DNA of 64,000 nucleotides from Cribrihabitans_A neustonicus (GTDB lineage: Bacteria > Pseudomonadota > Alphaproteobacteria > Rhodobacterales > Rhodobacteraceae), in contig NZ_JBMERQ010000002.1 in NCBI RefSeq assembly GCF_048820895.1, positions 62,001 through 126,000 of the forward strand, given 5' to 3'. The stretch's first letter is position 1. Every line of letters begins with the position of its first letter. Shown in pieces: positions 8,801 to 16,130 of this stretch. The position numbers and the translations under genes were made by a program. Under the pieces are notes generated by a model that did no database searches, was not told where the DNA came from, and worked only from the letters and a program-made list of their open reading frames with translations.

Positions 8801-8825
8801 GTGAAATTTCCAAGAGATTTTTCAC
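8801..8825. promoter_or_regulatory. operator-like 25-bp inverted repeat, copy 2
   Basis: GTGAAATTT, seven bases, ATTTTTCAC: same length and spacing as copy 1, with 7 of 9 arm positions paired. The centres are 39 bp apart. On the minus strand TTGGAA overlaps this copy and could be a -35 element, which would fit repression of the XRE-cupin gene. Confidence 0.55.
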
Positions 8826-8840
8826 CAGACGCCGCGGACC

Positions 8841-8871
8841 TGAAAAAACCGGCGCATCCAACGCGCCGGTT
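8841..8871 (-). terminator. intrinsic terminator downstream of the msrC-type gene
   Basis: A 9-bp stem (8847-8855 with 8863-8871, loop ATCCAAC) is followed on the minus strand by a run of T residues. A second small hairpin (AGGGGC at 8919-8924 with GCCCCT at 8928-8933) sits nearer the stop codon. Together they separate the GAF-domain gene from the XRE-cupin transcript. Confidence 0.75.
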
Positions 8872-8944
8872 CATCCTACTTTCTGACCCGAAATACCCTG
8901 GGGTGAGGCCGCAGACCGAGGGGCAAAGCCCCTTCAAAGCCCGC

Positions 8945-9400
8945 TCAAACCTGCGAGAACACCTTCGCGAGAATCGCCTCAAGCTGTTCCGCGTCCTCGC
9001 CCGTGAACGCATCGGGCTGGTCGCTGTCGATGTCGAAGACCCCGATCAGTTCCCCGCTCCCGTTCCGGACCGGCAGCACCAATTCCGACCGCGTCGAGGA
9101 GGCGCAGGCGATGTGGCCCGGGAAGGCGTCTACATCCGGCACCAGCTGGACCTCGCCGCTGCGCGCCGCTGCGCCGCAGACGCCGCGGGAGAAGGGGATC
9201 TGCAGGCAGCCATGGCCGCCCTGATAGGGGCCGATCTTCAACAGCTCCGGCGCGGTCACCCGGTAAAAGCCGGTCCAGTCGAATCGGCCGTCGGAATGGT
9301 GCACCTCGCAGGCCACCGTCGCCATCAGCGCAACCGCGTCACTTTCGCCCTCACACAAGGCCGCGATGGTCTTGGCCAGGGTTTCGTAGTTGACCCGCAT
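8945..9400 (-). CDS. msrC: GAF-domain free-methionine-(R)-sulfoxide reductase
   Basis: A 151-residue single GAF domain. Three cysteines, C65 (HGCLQIP), C75 (RGVCGAA) and C99 (GHIACAS), are spaced 10 and 24 residues apart, exactly as the catalytic cysteines of E. coli YebR/fRMsr (84, 94, 118). The protein reduces free methionine-R-sulfoxide in the cytosol using thioredoxin. ATG at 9400 is preferred over the GTG three codons upstream, because GGAG is 8 bases from the ATG but touches the GTG. It has a terminator of its own and looks monocistronic. Confidence 0.9.
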   Translation of the reverse strand: MRVNYETLAKTIAALCEGESDAVALMATVACEVHHSDGRFDWTGFYRVTAPELLKIGPYQGGHGCLQIPFSRGVCGAAARSGEVQLVPDVDAFPGHIACASSTRSELVLPVRNGSGELIGVFDIDSDQPDAFTGEDAEQLEAILAKVFSQV

Positions 9401-9439
9401 GGCTTTCACTCCTTCACCGTGGGTAATTGTTGAGCAGAA

Positions 9440-9763
9440 TTAACCTTTTAAGGCGTACTTCCGGACCGCACGCCTTACGGGAAGGTCATGCACACCGAAT
9501 ATTCGATAGACACCGCATAGAACCCACATCTGCTCTGCTATCAATGCCATAGAGCCCAAAAAGAACGGAGCAAGCGGCAAAGCGAAAAAGCTGAGCAAGA
9601 TCTCCACCAACTCACTTTCAATTGCAAAGACCATCAAGAATGCTGAGATAAGTATATTTAACGCAAAAAGCAAAATAATCGAAATAGCAAAAACCATTAA
9701 TGCGCTAAGCATTACTCTGCCATCGTCTATTCGCCTTAAGCAGAAACTGTACAATTGACGCAC
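9440..9763 (-). CDS. hypothetical AT-rich membrane protein
   Basis: About 107 residues, not recognised as any family. Two hydrophobic segments (about 20-46 and 54-83) suggest a small inner-membrane protein with a basic C-terminus (RRAVRKYALKG). GTG at 9763 is chosen because GAGG lies six bases upstream; a TTG four codons earlier has no ribosome site. Base composition is markedly more AT-rich than all neighbours, with rare codons (ATA, TTA, AAA), a sign of recent transfer or weak selection. Whether it is expressed is uncertain. Confidence 0.5.
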   Translation of the reverse strand: MRQLYSFCLRRIDDGRVMLSALMVFAISIILLFALNILISAFLMVFAIESELVEILLSFFALPLAPFFLGSMALIAEQMWVLCGVYRIFGVHDLPVRRAVRKYALKG

Positions 9764-9802
9764 AAGGCACCTCAATATTGGCTGGCGGAGGCGATTCTGA
9801 GT

Positions 9803-9881
9803 AGAGGGGGCTGTCTGCCCCCTCTTGACCTTCCGGTCAATTCACCCCCGAGGGTATTTCCGGCCAGAAAGTGGCCGGAAA
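9803..9881. terminator. hairpin cluster after the thiolase gene
   Basis: Three hairpins in a row: AGAGGGGGC (9803-9811) with GCCCCCTCT (9817-9825); TTGACC (9825-9830) with GGTCAA (9835-9840); and TTTCCGGCCA (9857-9866) with TGGCCGGAAA (9872-9881). They fill the gap after the minus-strand thiolase and probably end its transcript, although no long T-run is present. Confidence 0.55.
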
Positions 9882-9895
9882 GCAGAAGGCGCGGA

Positions 9896-11068
9896 TCAGA
9901 CCCGCTCGATCGCGATCGCCGTGCCTTCGCCGCCGCCGATGCAGATCGCTGCGATGCCGCGCTTCAGCCCGCGTTTTTCCAGCGCGTTCAGCAGGGTGAC
10001 CATGATCCGCGCGCCAGAGGCGCCGATCGGATGGCCAAGCGCGCAGGCGCCGCCGTTCACGTTCACCTTCTCGCGCGGGATGCCCATTTCGCGCATGAAG
10101 GCCATCGGCACCACCGCGAAGGCTTCGTTCACCTCCCAGAGGTCGACGTCCGCGGCGCTCCAGCCCAGCCGTTCCAGCAGCTTCTGCGCCGCAGGCACCG
10201 GCGCGGTGGTGAACCAGCCCGGCGCCTGGGCGTGGCTGGCATGGCCGAGCACGCGGGCACGCACCGTCAAACCCTGCGCCTCTGCGGCTTCTGCCGAGGC
10301 CATCACCAGCGCCGCCGCGCCATCCGAGATGGAAGACGCATTGGCCGCGGTCACCGTGCCGTCCTTGCGGAAGGCCGGTTTCAGCGTCGGGATCTTCTCG
10401 GGGCGTGCCGATTTCGGCTGCTCGTCGGTGTCCGTCACCACCTCGCCCTTGCGGGTTTTAACGGTAACGGGGGTGATTTCGCCCGCGAAAGCGCCGCTCT
10501 CCTGCGCCTCCAGCGCATTCGACAGGGATTTCAGGGCGTATTCATCCTGCTCTTCGCGGCTGAACTGGTACTTTTCGGCGCAATCCTCGGCAAAGGTGCC
10601 CATCAGACGGCCTTTGTCGTAGGCGTCCTCCAGCCCGTCGAGGAACATGTGGTCGATAACCTGCCCGTGGCCGATGCGGGCGCCGCCGCGCATCTTCGGC
10701 AAAAGGTAGGGCGCGTTGGTCATGCTCTCCATGCCGCCGGCGATCATGGTGTCCGCCTGGCCGAGCGCGATCTGGTCATAGGCGATCATCGCCGCCTTCA
10801 TGCCGGAGCCGCACATCTTGTTGAGCGTGGTAGCGGGCACTTCTTCGCCGAGGCCTGCGGCAAAACCTGCCTGGCGCGCCGGGGCCTGGCCCTGGCCTGC
10901 GGGCAGCACGCAGCCCATCAGCACCTCGTCCACGGTGCTGGCGCCGGCGCCCTCAAGCGCCGCCTTGATGGCCGCGCCGCCGAGCTCGGCGGCGCTCACG
11001 CCATCATACATGCCCTGGAAGCCGCCCATCGGGGTGCGCGCGGCGCCTGCGATGACAACATCTTTCAT
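9896..11068 (-). CDS. acetyl-CoA C-acetyltransferase (thiolase)
   Basis: A 390-residue biosynthetic-type thiolase. It condenses two acetyl-CoA to acetoacetyl-CoA, or runs in reverse, in the cytosol. The acylated Cys is C86 in LNKMCGSGMKA; the His motif GGACALGHPIGASG and the C-terminal catalytic Cys in CIGGGEGTA are intact. ATG at 11068 is preceded by GGAGG at 8 bases; a TTG five codons upstream has no ribosome site. It stands alone, divergent from a STAS gene, without phaB or other PHA genes next to it, so PhaA or AtoB roles cannot be told apart. Confidence 0.92.
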   Translation of the reverse strand: MKDVVIAGAARTPMGGFQGMYDGVSAAELGGAAIKAALEGAGASTVDEVLMGCVLPAGQGQAPARQAGFAAGLGEEVPATTLNKMCGSGMKAAMIAYDQIALGQADTMIAGGMESMTNAPYLLPKMRGGARIGHGQVIDHMFLDGLEDAYDKGRLMGTFAEDCAEKYQFSREEQDEYALKSLSNALEAQESGAFAGEITPVTVKTRKGEVVTDTDEQPKSARPEKIPTLKPAFRKDGTVTAANASSISDGAAALVMASAEAAEAQGLTVRARVLGHASHAQAPGWFTTAPVPAAQKLLERLGWSAADVDLWEVNEAFAVVPMAFMREMGIPREKVNVNGGACALGHPIGASGARIMVTLLNALEKRGLKRGIAAICIGGGEGTAIAIERV

Positions 11069-11163
11069 TGATTTTTCCTCCAATCATCAAAATTACACAT
11101 ACAGAATGGTAAGCTTTGAGGTCTAGAGTGCAGCGAGATCACCTATCACTCCGGGGGAGAGAC

Positions 11164-11508
11164 ATGAGCCTGACAACGACCATGACGGACGATGCCCAGA
11201 TCGTCAAAGTCAACGCGGACCGCATTGATGCCGCCATGGCCATCCAGTTCAAGGAAGACATGCGGAGCGAGACCGAAAGCGGGCCGGAGCGGGTGATACT
11301 GGACTTGTCGCAGGTTCAGTTCATCGATTCCAGCGGCCTCGGCGCAATCGTGGCGGCCATGAAGCAGCTGGACGGCAGCCGCCGGCTGGACCTGGCCGGA
11401 CTAACGCCGATGGTCGAGAAGGTCTTCCGCCTGACCCGGATGGATACCGTCTTCAATCTCTACGGGTCGATCAGCGAGGCGACGTCCCCGGCACGGGCAA
11501 ACACGTGA
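11164..11508 (+). CDS. STAS-domain anti-sigma factor antagonist
   Basis: A 114-residue single STAS domain of the SpoIIAA/RsbV type. The phosphorylation loop VQFIDSSGLGAI is at about 51-62. In the known systems the unphosphorylated protein binds the anti-sigma kinase and frees a sigma factor. ATG at 11164 follows GGGGGAGAG. The stop overlaps the start of the kinase gene (GTGA), so the two partners are made together. Confidence 0.88.
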   Translation: MSLTTTMTDDAQIVKVNADRIDAAMAIQFKEDMRSETESGPERVILDLSQVQFIDSSGLGAIVAAMKQLDGSRRLDLAGLTPMVEKVFRLTRMDTVFNLYGSISEATSPARANT

Positions 11509-11999
11509 CATTAAGCGCGCTGGCGGCGCAAAGCGAGAATTTGATGGTAAGAACCTTCGCCTGCTCGTTCACGGCCACTGACATGGATGCCCGCGCGGGC
11601 ATCGCCGATATCGTTTCCCGGCTGCGCACGCTCGGAGTGCCGGGGGAGCGTGCTGACGAGGTGCAGATCGCGCTGACCGAGGCGGTCAACAATGTGGTCG
11701 AACATGCCTATGCCGGCACTGCGCCGGGCGATGTGACAATCGGCTGCCAACTGCATGCCGAACAGCTCTGGGTGAACATCCGTGATGCCGGCGGCCCCTA
11801 CCCCGGCGGCCAGTTGCCCGACGGTAAGCCCGCGGACGTCAGCGTCCCGCATACCGATCTGCCCGAGGGCGGCTTCGGCTGGTTCCTGATCCGCGAGTTG
11901 ACCAGCCAGATCAAGTATGAGCGTACCGGCAGCGGCAACAACTTGTCGCTGTGCTTCGAAATCAAGCTGACCGGCCGCCCCGATAGCCCCCGCAATTAA
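11505..11999 (+). CDS. RsbW/SpoIIAB-type anti-sigma factor serine kinase
   Basis: A 164-residue HATPase_c domain protein: N box EAVNNVVEHAY, G1 box around RDAGGPYPGG, and G2 region GGFGWFLIREL. It is the expected partner of the STAS protein just upstream, which it would phosphorylate on serine. GTG at 11505 gives the 4-bp overlap; ATG at 11544 is a possible shorter start. No sigma factor or PP2C phosphatase is adjacent, so the output of the switch is not visible in this window. Confidence 0.85.
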   Translation: MTLSALAAQSENLMVRTFACSFTATDMDARAGIADIVSRLRTLGVPGERADEVQIALTEAVNNVVEHAYAGTAPGDVTIGCQLHAEQLWVNIRDAGGPYPGGQLPDGKPADVSVPHTDLPEGGFGWFLIRELTSQIKYERTGSGNNLSLCFEIKLTGRPDSPRN

Positions 12000-12414
12000 T
12001 GCCCGGCGGCGAGCCCTTCCGCCGCAGCGGGCTCCGGAGCCCGAACAGAGGCGGGAACGCGGCCGCCCAGCGCGCGCAGGATCTGCCCCACCCTTGAGGC
12101 AGCAACCATCGCCCGGCCCGGAAGGCGGAGAGGCTTCTTGTTGCGAGGATTTGACGACCCGCCGCAATGGCGCCCCAATCCGGGCCAAGCCCTGCCCGAA
12201 ATATCTGCAAAAGATTGATCCGTAGCTCAAGAAAGCTCTGCCCCGGCGCCGCGCAGATTGCCCCCACCATCGGGCGGTGCCGGGGGTCCTTCCTCCCCCG
12301 GCCGCTCCTGTCCCGCACCGCCCCGGTTCCGCGCCGCTGCGTCAGGCCGCTATAAGGATTGCCAATGGCGGCCCTTTCCTTAGGGTCATGTCCGGCAGCA
12401 AGAGGAGGTGAGCC
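12000..12414. other. 415-bp spacer before ggt
   Basis: No convincing gene. A minus-strand frame (about 37 codons from near 12107, or 60 from 12178, stopping at 11996) has codon usage that looks partly coding (a run of CTG CGC GCG type codons) and could be a gene remnant, but it has no ribosome site or recognisable family. The right end holds the ggt leader with GAGGAGG before its ATG. Confidence 0.4.
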
Positions 12415-13992
12415 ATGCGGGATTTTCATCGGAACGGACGGTCGGCGGTCTTTGCCTCTAACGGCATGTGCGCCACCTCGCATCCGCTGGCAGCGGCCAC
12501 AGCGGTCGACATCCTCAAGCGCGGCGGCAATGCGATGGATGCGGCGATCGCGGGGGCGGTGCTGCTGGGGATTTGCGAACCGCAGATGACTGGCATCGGC
12601 GGCGACTGCTTCGTGCTCTACTCGCGGCCCGGCTCCCCCGAAATCCATGCGCTGAACGGCTCCGGCCGGGCGGCGGCAGCGGCGAGCGCGGCGGATCTGC
12701 GGAGCCAGGGCCTGAACGCGGTGCCGCTGGGCAGCGCGCATGCGGTGACCCTGCCGGGCGCGATCGATGCCTTCTGCCGGCTCGCCGAAAGCGAAGGCAA
12801 GCTCGGGCTGGCAGTGCTCCTGGAGCCCGCTATCCGCTATGCCGAGGAAGGCGTTCCGGTGGCGCCGCGCACCGCCTTTGACTGGCAGAACAGTGCGGAC
12901 AGGCTGCAGGGCGCGGCGCGCAACGCCTATCTGCAGGACGGCAAGGCGCCTGCCGCGGGCGCGCTGTTCCGCGCACCAGGGCAGGCCGAGGTGCTGCGCC
13001 GCATCGCCCGGGACGGGCGCGATGCCTTTTACACCGGCGAGGTCGCCGCGGACATGGTGGCCGCGCTCACCGCGCTTGGCGGGGTACAGACCGCGGAGGA
13101 TTTTGCCGCGGTCCGGGCGGACGTCACGGAGCCGGTCTTTGGCACCTACAAAGGTATGGAACTGGCCGAGCATCCGCCCAACGGTCAGGGCGCAACGGCG
13201 ATTCTTCTGCTCAACATTCTCAAACATTCCGACATCGCGGGCATGGATCCCTTCGGGGCCGAGCGCGCCCATATCGAGGCTGAGGCCAGCAAGCTCGCTT
13301 ATGATGCACGCAACCGCTTCCTCGCCGACCCGGACCACACCGCGCGGCTTCAGCACATGCTGGCACCGGAGACCGCCGAAAAGCTCGCCGCGCTGATCGA
13401 CCCGCACCGGGCTATGGCCGCGGCCGCGCCGCTTACCGAGTCGGTCCACAAGGACACGGTCTACATCACCGTCGTGGACAAGGACGGCATGGCGGTCTCG
13501 CTGATCTATTCGATCTTTCACAGTTTCGGATCGGGGATCGCCTCGGAGAAGTTCGGTATCCTGATGCAGAACCGCGGTGCAGGCTTCACGCTCCAGGAAG
13601 GCCATCCGAACGAGATGGCGGGCGGAAAGCGGCCGATGCACACGATCATCCCCGCGATGCTGCGCCAGGAGGGCCGCGTGGTGATGCCCTTCGGGGTGAT
13701 GGGCGGTGCCTACCAGCCCACCGGCCACGCCCGGCTGCTGACCAACGTGGCGAATTTCGGCATGGAGCTGCAGGCCGCGATTGACGCGCCGCGCTGCTTT
13801 GCCGATGGCGGCGTACTGAAGGCCGAGCGCGGCTACAGCGCCGCGGTGCTGGAGGAGCTAGCCGGGATGGGCCACAAGATCGAAGTGCCAGAGACGCCGC
13901 TTGGCGGGGCTCAGGCGATTTTCATGCACGCATCGGGCGTGCTGGAGGGCGGCAGCGACCCGCGCAAGGACGGCTGCGCGCTGGGATATTGA
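12415..13992 (+). CDS. ggt: gamma-glutamyltransferase
   Basis: A 525-residue Ntn-hydrolase proenzyme of the GGT family. The self-cleavage nucleophile is predicted at Thr348 (KDTVYITVVDKDGMAVS aligns with the TTHYSVVD region of E. coli GGT), followed by the HSFGSGI oxyanion region. The N-terminus has the family MCATSHPLAAATAVDILKRGGNAMDAA block. No signal peptide is seen, so it is probably cytoplasmic, unlike periplasmic E. coli GGT. GAGGAGG is well placed before the ATG. It cleaves gamma-glutamyl amides such as glutathione; some relatives act on other gamma-glutamyl amines. Confidence 0.9.
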   Translation: MRDFHRNGRSAVFASNGMCATSHPLAAATAVDILKRGGNAMDAAIAGAVLLGICEPQMTGIGGDCFVLYSRPGSPEIHALNGSGRAAAAASAADLRSQGLNAVPLGSAHAVTLPGAIDAFCRLAESEGKLGLAVLLEPAIRYAEEGVPVAPRTAFDWQNSADRLQGAARNAYLQDGKAPAAGALFRAPGQAEVLRRIARDGRDAFYTGEVAADMVAALTALGGVQTAEDFAAVRADVTEPVFGTYKGMELAEHPPNGQGATAILLLNILKHSDIAGMDPFGAERAHIEAEASKLAYDARNRFLADPDHTARLQHMLAPETAEKLAALIDPHRAMAAAAPLTESVHKDTVYITVVDKDGMAVSLIYSIFHSFGSGIASEKFGILMQNRGAGFTLQEGHPNEMAGGKRPMHTIIPAMLRQEGRVVMPFGVMGGAYQPTGHARLLTNVANFGMELQAAIDAPRCFADGGVLKAERGYSAAVLEELAGMGHKIEVPETPLGGAQAIFMHASGVLEGGSDPRKDGCALGY

Positions 13993-14057
13993 GCACGGGG
14001 CATTAGAGGTCAGGGGGGCGGGTCTGCTGCGGCCCTGCGCCGCTATGGCGGCCGCGG

Positions 14058-14384
14058 TCAGTTCAGCTGGAAATCCAGGGAATAGGCGCCGCCGTCGAAC
14101 TGCCCGAACATCTCGGTGACGTCGGGGTGGCCTACCGGCTCGCCCGAGTAGTCGGCCACCAGGTTCTGCTCCGAGACGTAAGCCACGTAGTAGGACTGCT
14201 CGTTCTCGGCCAGCAGGTGATAGAAAGGCTGGGCCTTGTGCGGCCGGCTGTCCTCGGGGATGGCCTGATACCATTCCTCGGAATTGGCGAACTCGGGATC
14301 GACATCGAAAACCACACCGCGGAACGGGTGTTTGCGGTGCCGGACGACTTGCCCCAGATTGTATTTTGCGCGCGACTTCAGCAT
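14058..14384 (-). CDS. hspQ: heat shock protein HspQ (hemimethylated-DNA-binding/YccV family)
   Basis: A 108-residue protein with the family pattern KYNLGQVVRHRKHPFRGVVFDVDP, then the QPFYHLLAEN and YVAYVSEQNLV blocks. In enterobacteria HspQ is a Lon specificity enhancer and binds hemimethylated DNA. ATG at 14384 is preferred: family members start here, and GGAG lies 11 bases upstream. The frame stays open to an ATG at 14480, but that would add 32 residues without family match and would swallow a promoter-like sequence. It converges on ggt. Confidence 0.88.
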   Translation of the reverse strand: MLKSRAKYNLGQVVRHRKHPFRGVVFDVDPEFANSEEWYQAIPEDSRPHKAQPFYHLLAENEQSYYVAYVSEQNLVADYSGEPVGHPDVTEMFGQFDGGAYSLDFQLN

Positions 14385-14409
14385 GTTTTTCCAGCTCCCA
14401 TACTTTCCT

Positions 14410-14439
14410 AAATAGCGCTTCGTGCCGGGGAAAGTCCAA
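14410..14439 (-). promoter_or_regulatory. possible hspQ promoter
   Basis: On the minus strand TTGGAC (14439-14434) and CTATTT (14415-14410) are 18 bases apart and lie 26 bases upstream of the ATG at 14384. The match to a sigma-70 promoter is modest. Its position supports the shorter hspQ start. Confidence 0.3.
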
Positions 14440-14650
14440 TCGTTGGCGCAGATTTCCGGGGAAACATTCTGTGAGCTCATCCGTTACAGTGGCGGTTTTC
14501 CGCTGCAGAGACGGTACTAGCGGCAGGGTTGCCGCATCCGGGCTTCCGTTTTGCAGCATGGCCCTCAGCCCCCCTCACAACCTGAAATTTGATTTTCACC
14601 CGGGCGGCGATCCGGTAGACTCGCGGCAAAACAAAAAAGTGGCAGAGGCA

Positions 14651-15238
14651 ATGAGCAGAATCATCAGCGCCCTGGTTCTCCTGCTGGGGCTGGCGTCCTG
14701 CGGGGGCGGGTACAACGAGCCGCCGCGCAATCTGGACAATGCGTGCAGCATCATCAAGCAGCGTCCGGAATACCTGAAGGCCTTCCGCGCCACCCAGCGC
14801 CGCTGGGGGGTGCCGGTGCATGTGCAAATGGCGACTATCTACCACGAGAGCCGGTTCCGCGGCGATGCCCGCACGCCGCACCAGTACCTCCTGGGCGTGA
14901 TCCCGGTCGGGCGGCAATCGAGCGCCTACGGCTACAGCCAGGCGCTGGACGGCACTTGGGACGACTACCGCCGCGACACCGGGCGGCGGCGGGCCAAGCG
15001 GGACCGGATCAAAGACGCGGCTGACTTCATGGGGTGGTACATGGCGAAGAGCCGGACCAAGAACGGCATCCCGCTTTATGACGCGCGCAACCAGTATCTG
15101 GCCTATCACGAAGGCCACTCCGGCTATGCCCGCGGCAGCTACCGGCACAAGGCCTGGCTGATGCAGGTGGCCTCGCAGGTGGAGGCGCGGGCGCGCACCT
15201 ACCAAGCCCAGCTGGCCACCTGCCGCCACTACCGCTAA
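14651..15238 (+). CDS. lytic transglycosylase (SLT-domain) lipoprotein
   Basis: A 195-residue lipoprotein. The signal peptide ends in a lipobox LASC with acylated C17. The body is a soluble-lytic-transglycosylase-like domain: the catalytic Glu is in YHESRFRG, followed by the SSAYGYSQALDGTWDDYR motif and a C-terminal YHEGHSGYARGSY segment. It would cleave peptidoglycan glycan strands from the periplasmic face of a membrane. ATG at 14651 is chosen because the lipobox follows at the right distance. It is divergent from hspQ and stands alone. Confidence 0.87.
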   Translation: MSRIISALVLLLGLASCGGGYNEPPRNLDNACSIIKQRPEYLKAFRATQRRWGVPVHVQMATIYHESRFRGDARTPHQYLLGVIPVGRQSSAYGYSQALDGTWDDYRRDTGRRRAKRDRIKDAADFMGWYMAKSRTKNGIPLYDARNQYLAYHEGHSGYARGSYRHKAWLMQVASQVEARARTYQAQLATCRHYR

Positions 15239-15250
15239 AGACGGCATTTT

Positions 15251-15451
15251 CTGCTGCACCCCACGGCCTGGCCAGGGGTGCAGCAGTGCGCACCCGCAAC
15301 ACCTTCGCCCAGGACGCTCCCGCCCGGTGTCAGGCGCTTTCTGGCAAACTCGCAAACCGCCCCTTGGGCCGGGCAGCGCGCGTGCGCGCGCTGCGGGCGC
15401 TCTTCTCCAAAATATGTTTGAGGCCGGCAAACGGGGCGTTTTTTGCCGGCC
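15251..15451. terminator. three strong hairpins between convergent genes
   Basis: The 220-bp gap between the transglycosylase and lolA holds a 12-bp stem (15251-15262 with 15275-15286), a 10-bp stem with a 2-base loop (15373-15382 with 15385-15394) and a 10-bp stem (15422-15431 with 15442-15451) whose loop carries T-runs. The last one is placed to end the lolA transcript; the first could end the transglycosylase transcript. Confidence 0.5.
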
Positions 15452-15458
15452 GCACGGC

Positions 15459-16037
15459 TTAGCGGCTGCGGCCGGGGCGGAACAGTGAACCAGGCAGGCT
15501 GACACCGGTCTCCAGCGCGCCGAGCACGACGGTGGTGCTTTCGCCTGCGCTGTCATGAACCACCCATTTGCGCAGTTCGACCGGATTGCCGGTGAACATC
15601 ATCTCAATGCTGCCATGCTCCGGGTGTTTCGGATCCTGCGCCCGTACCACGGTGGAGGTGCCATCGAAGCTGTGGCCCACCACCATATTGGCGCGGCCCA
15701 GGTCGACGTTGCGTGCCAGGATGATCGACAGCGGCGTGCGGCTGAGCGGGTAAGTCTCCGCCGGCTGGTTCGATTTCGGGTCCTCGATCACCACGGCGCC
15801 GCCGCCGGCGATCACGGTGCCGCCCTTGTTGTCGTACTCAAAGCGCATCCGGCCCGGGCGGTGCATGTAGAGCTTGCCGGTGGACAGGCTGCCATCGCCG
15901 TTGATCTGGGTGAACGGCGAAGACGCGGTCGAGATCCCGTTCAGATAGCGCGAGATCTCGTTCAGGCTGAGTTTCTCGGCGGCCCAGGCTCCGGGGGCCG
16001 CGACGATCAGCGCAAGGGTGAGTAAAATCCGTTTCAT
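15459..16037 (-). CDS. lolA: outer-membrane lipoprotein carrier protein LolA
   Basis: A 192-residue periplasmic protein. The signal peptide (about 1-21, ending AWA-AE) is followed by the LolA fold: SPFTQINGDGSLSTGKLYMHRPGRMRFEY is characteristic, as is the IEDPKSNQPAETYPLSRTPL segment. It ferries lipoproteins from LolCDE to the outer membrane. ATG at 16037 is used since a TTG nine codons upstream would precede the signal sequence without a ribosome site. It lies downstream of ftsK on the same strand, a conserved alphaproteobacterial arrangement. Confidence 0.92.
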   Translation of the reverse strand: MKRILLTLALIVAAPGAWAAEKLSLNEISRYLNGISTASSPFTQINGDGSLSTGKLYMHRPGRMRFEYDNKGGTVIAGGGAVVIEDPKSNQPAETYPLSRTPLSIILARNVDLGRANMVVGHSFDGTSTVVRAQDPKHPEHGSIEMMFTGNPVELRKWVVHDSAGESTTVVLGALETGVSLPGSLFRPGRSR

Positions 16038-16071
16038 GAGACCAACATAGGCGCGGGCCTGCAAATGTGAA

Positions 16072-16100
16072 GATGCCGGCCCGCGGGCGGGGCCGGCATC
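16072..16100 (-). terminator. hairpin between ftsK and lolA
   Basis: A 10-bp stem (GATGCCGGCC at 16072-16081 with GGCCGGCATC at 16091-16100). It lies just after the ftsK stop on the minus strand, with only a weak T-rich tail, so it may attenuate rather than fully stop transcription into lolA. Confidence 0.4.
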
Positions 16101-16130
16101 GGCAGATAATCGTGCAGGTTTCCGCTCAGG

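Noticed and set aside
11962..13728. Minus-strand frame of 588 codons opposite ggt
   Set aside because: Antisense to a clear gamma-glutamyltransferase; no domain seen.
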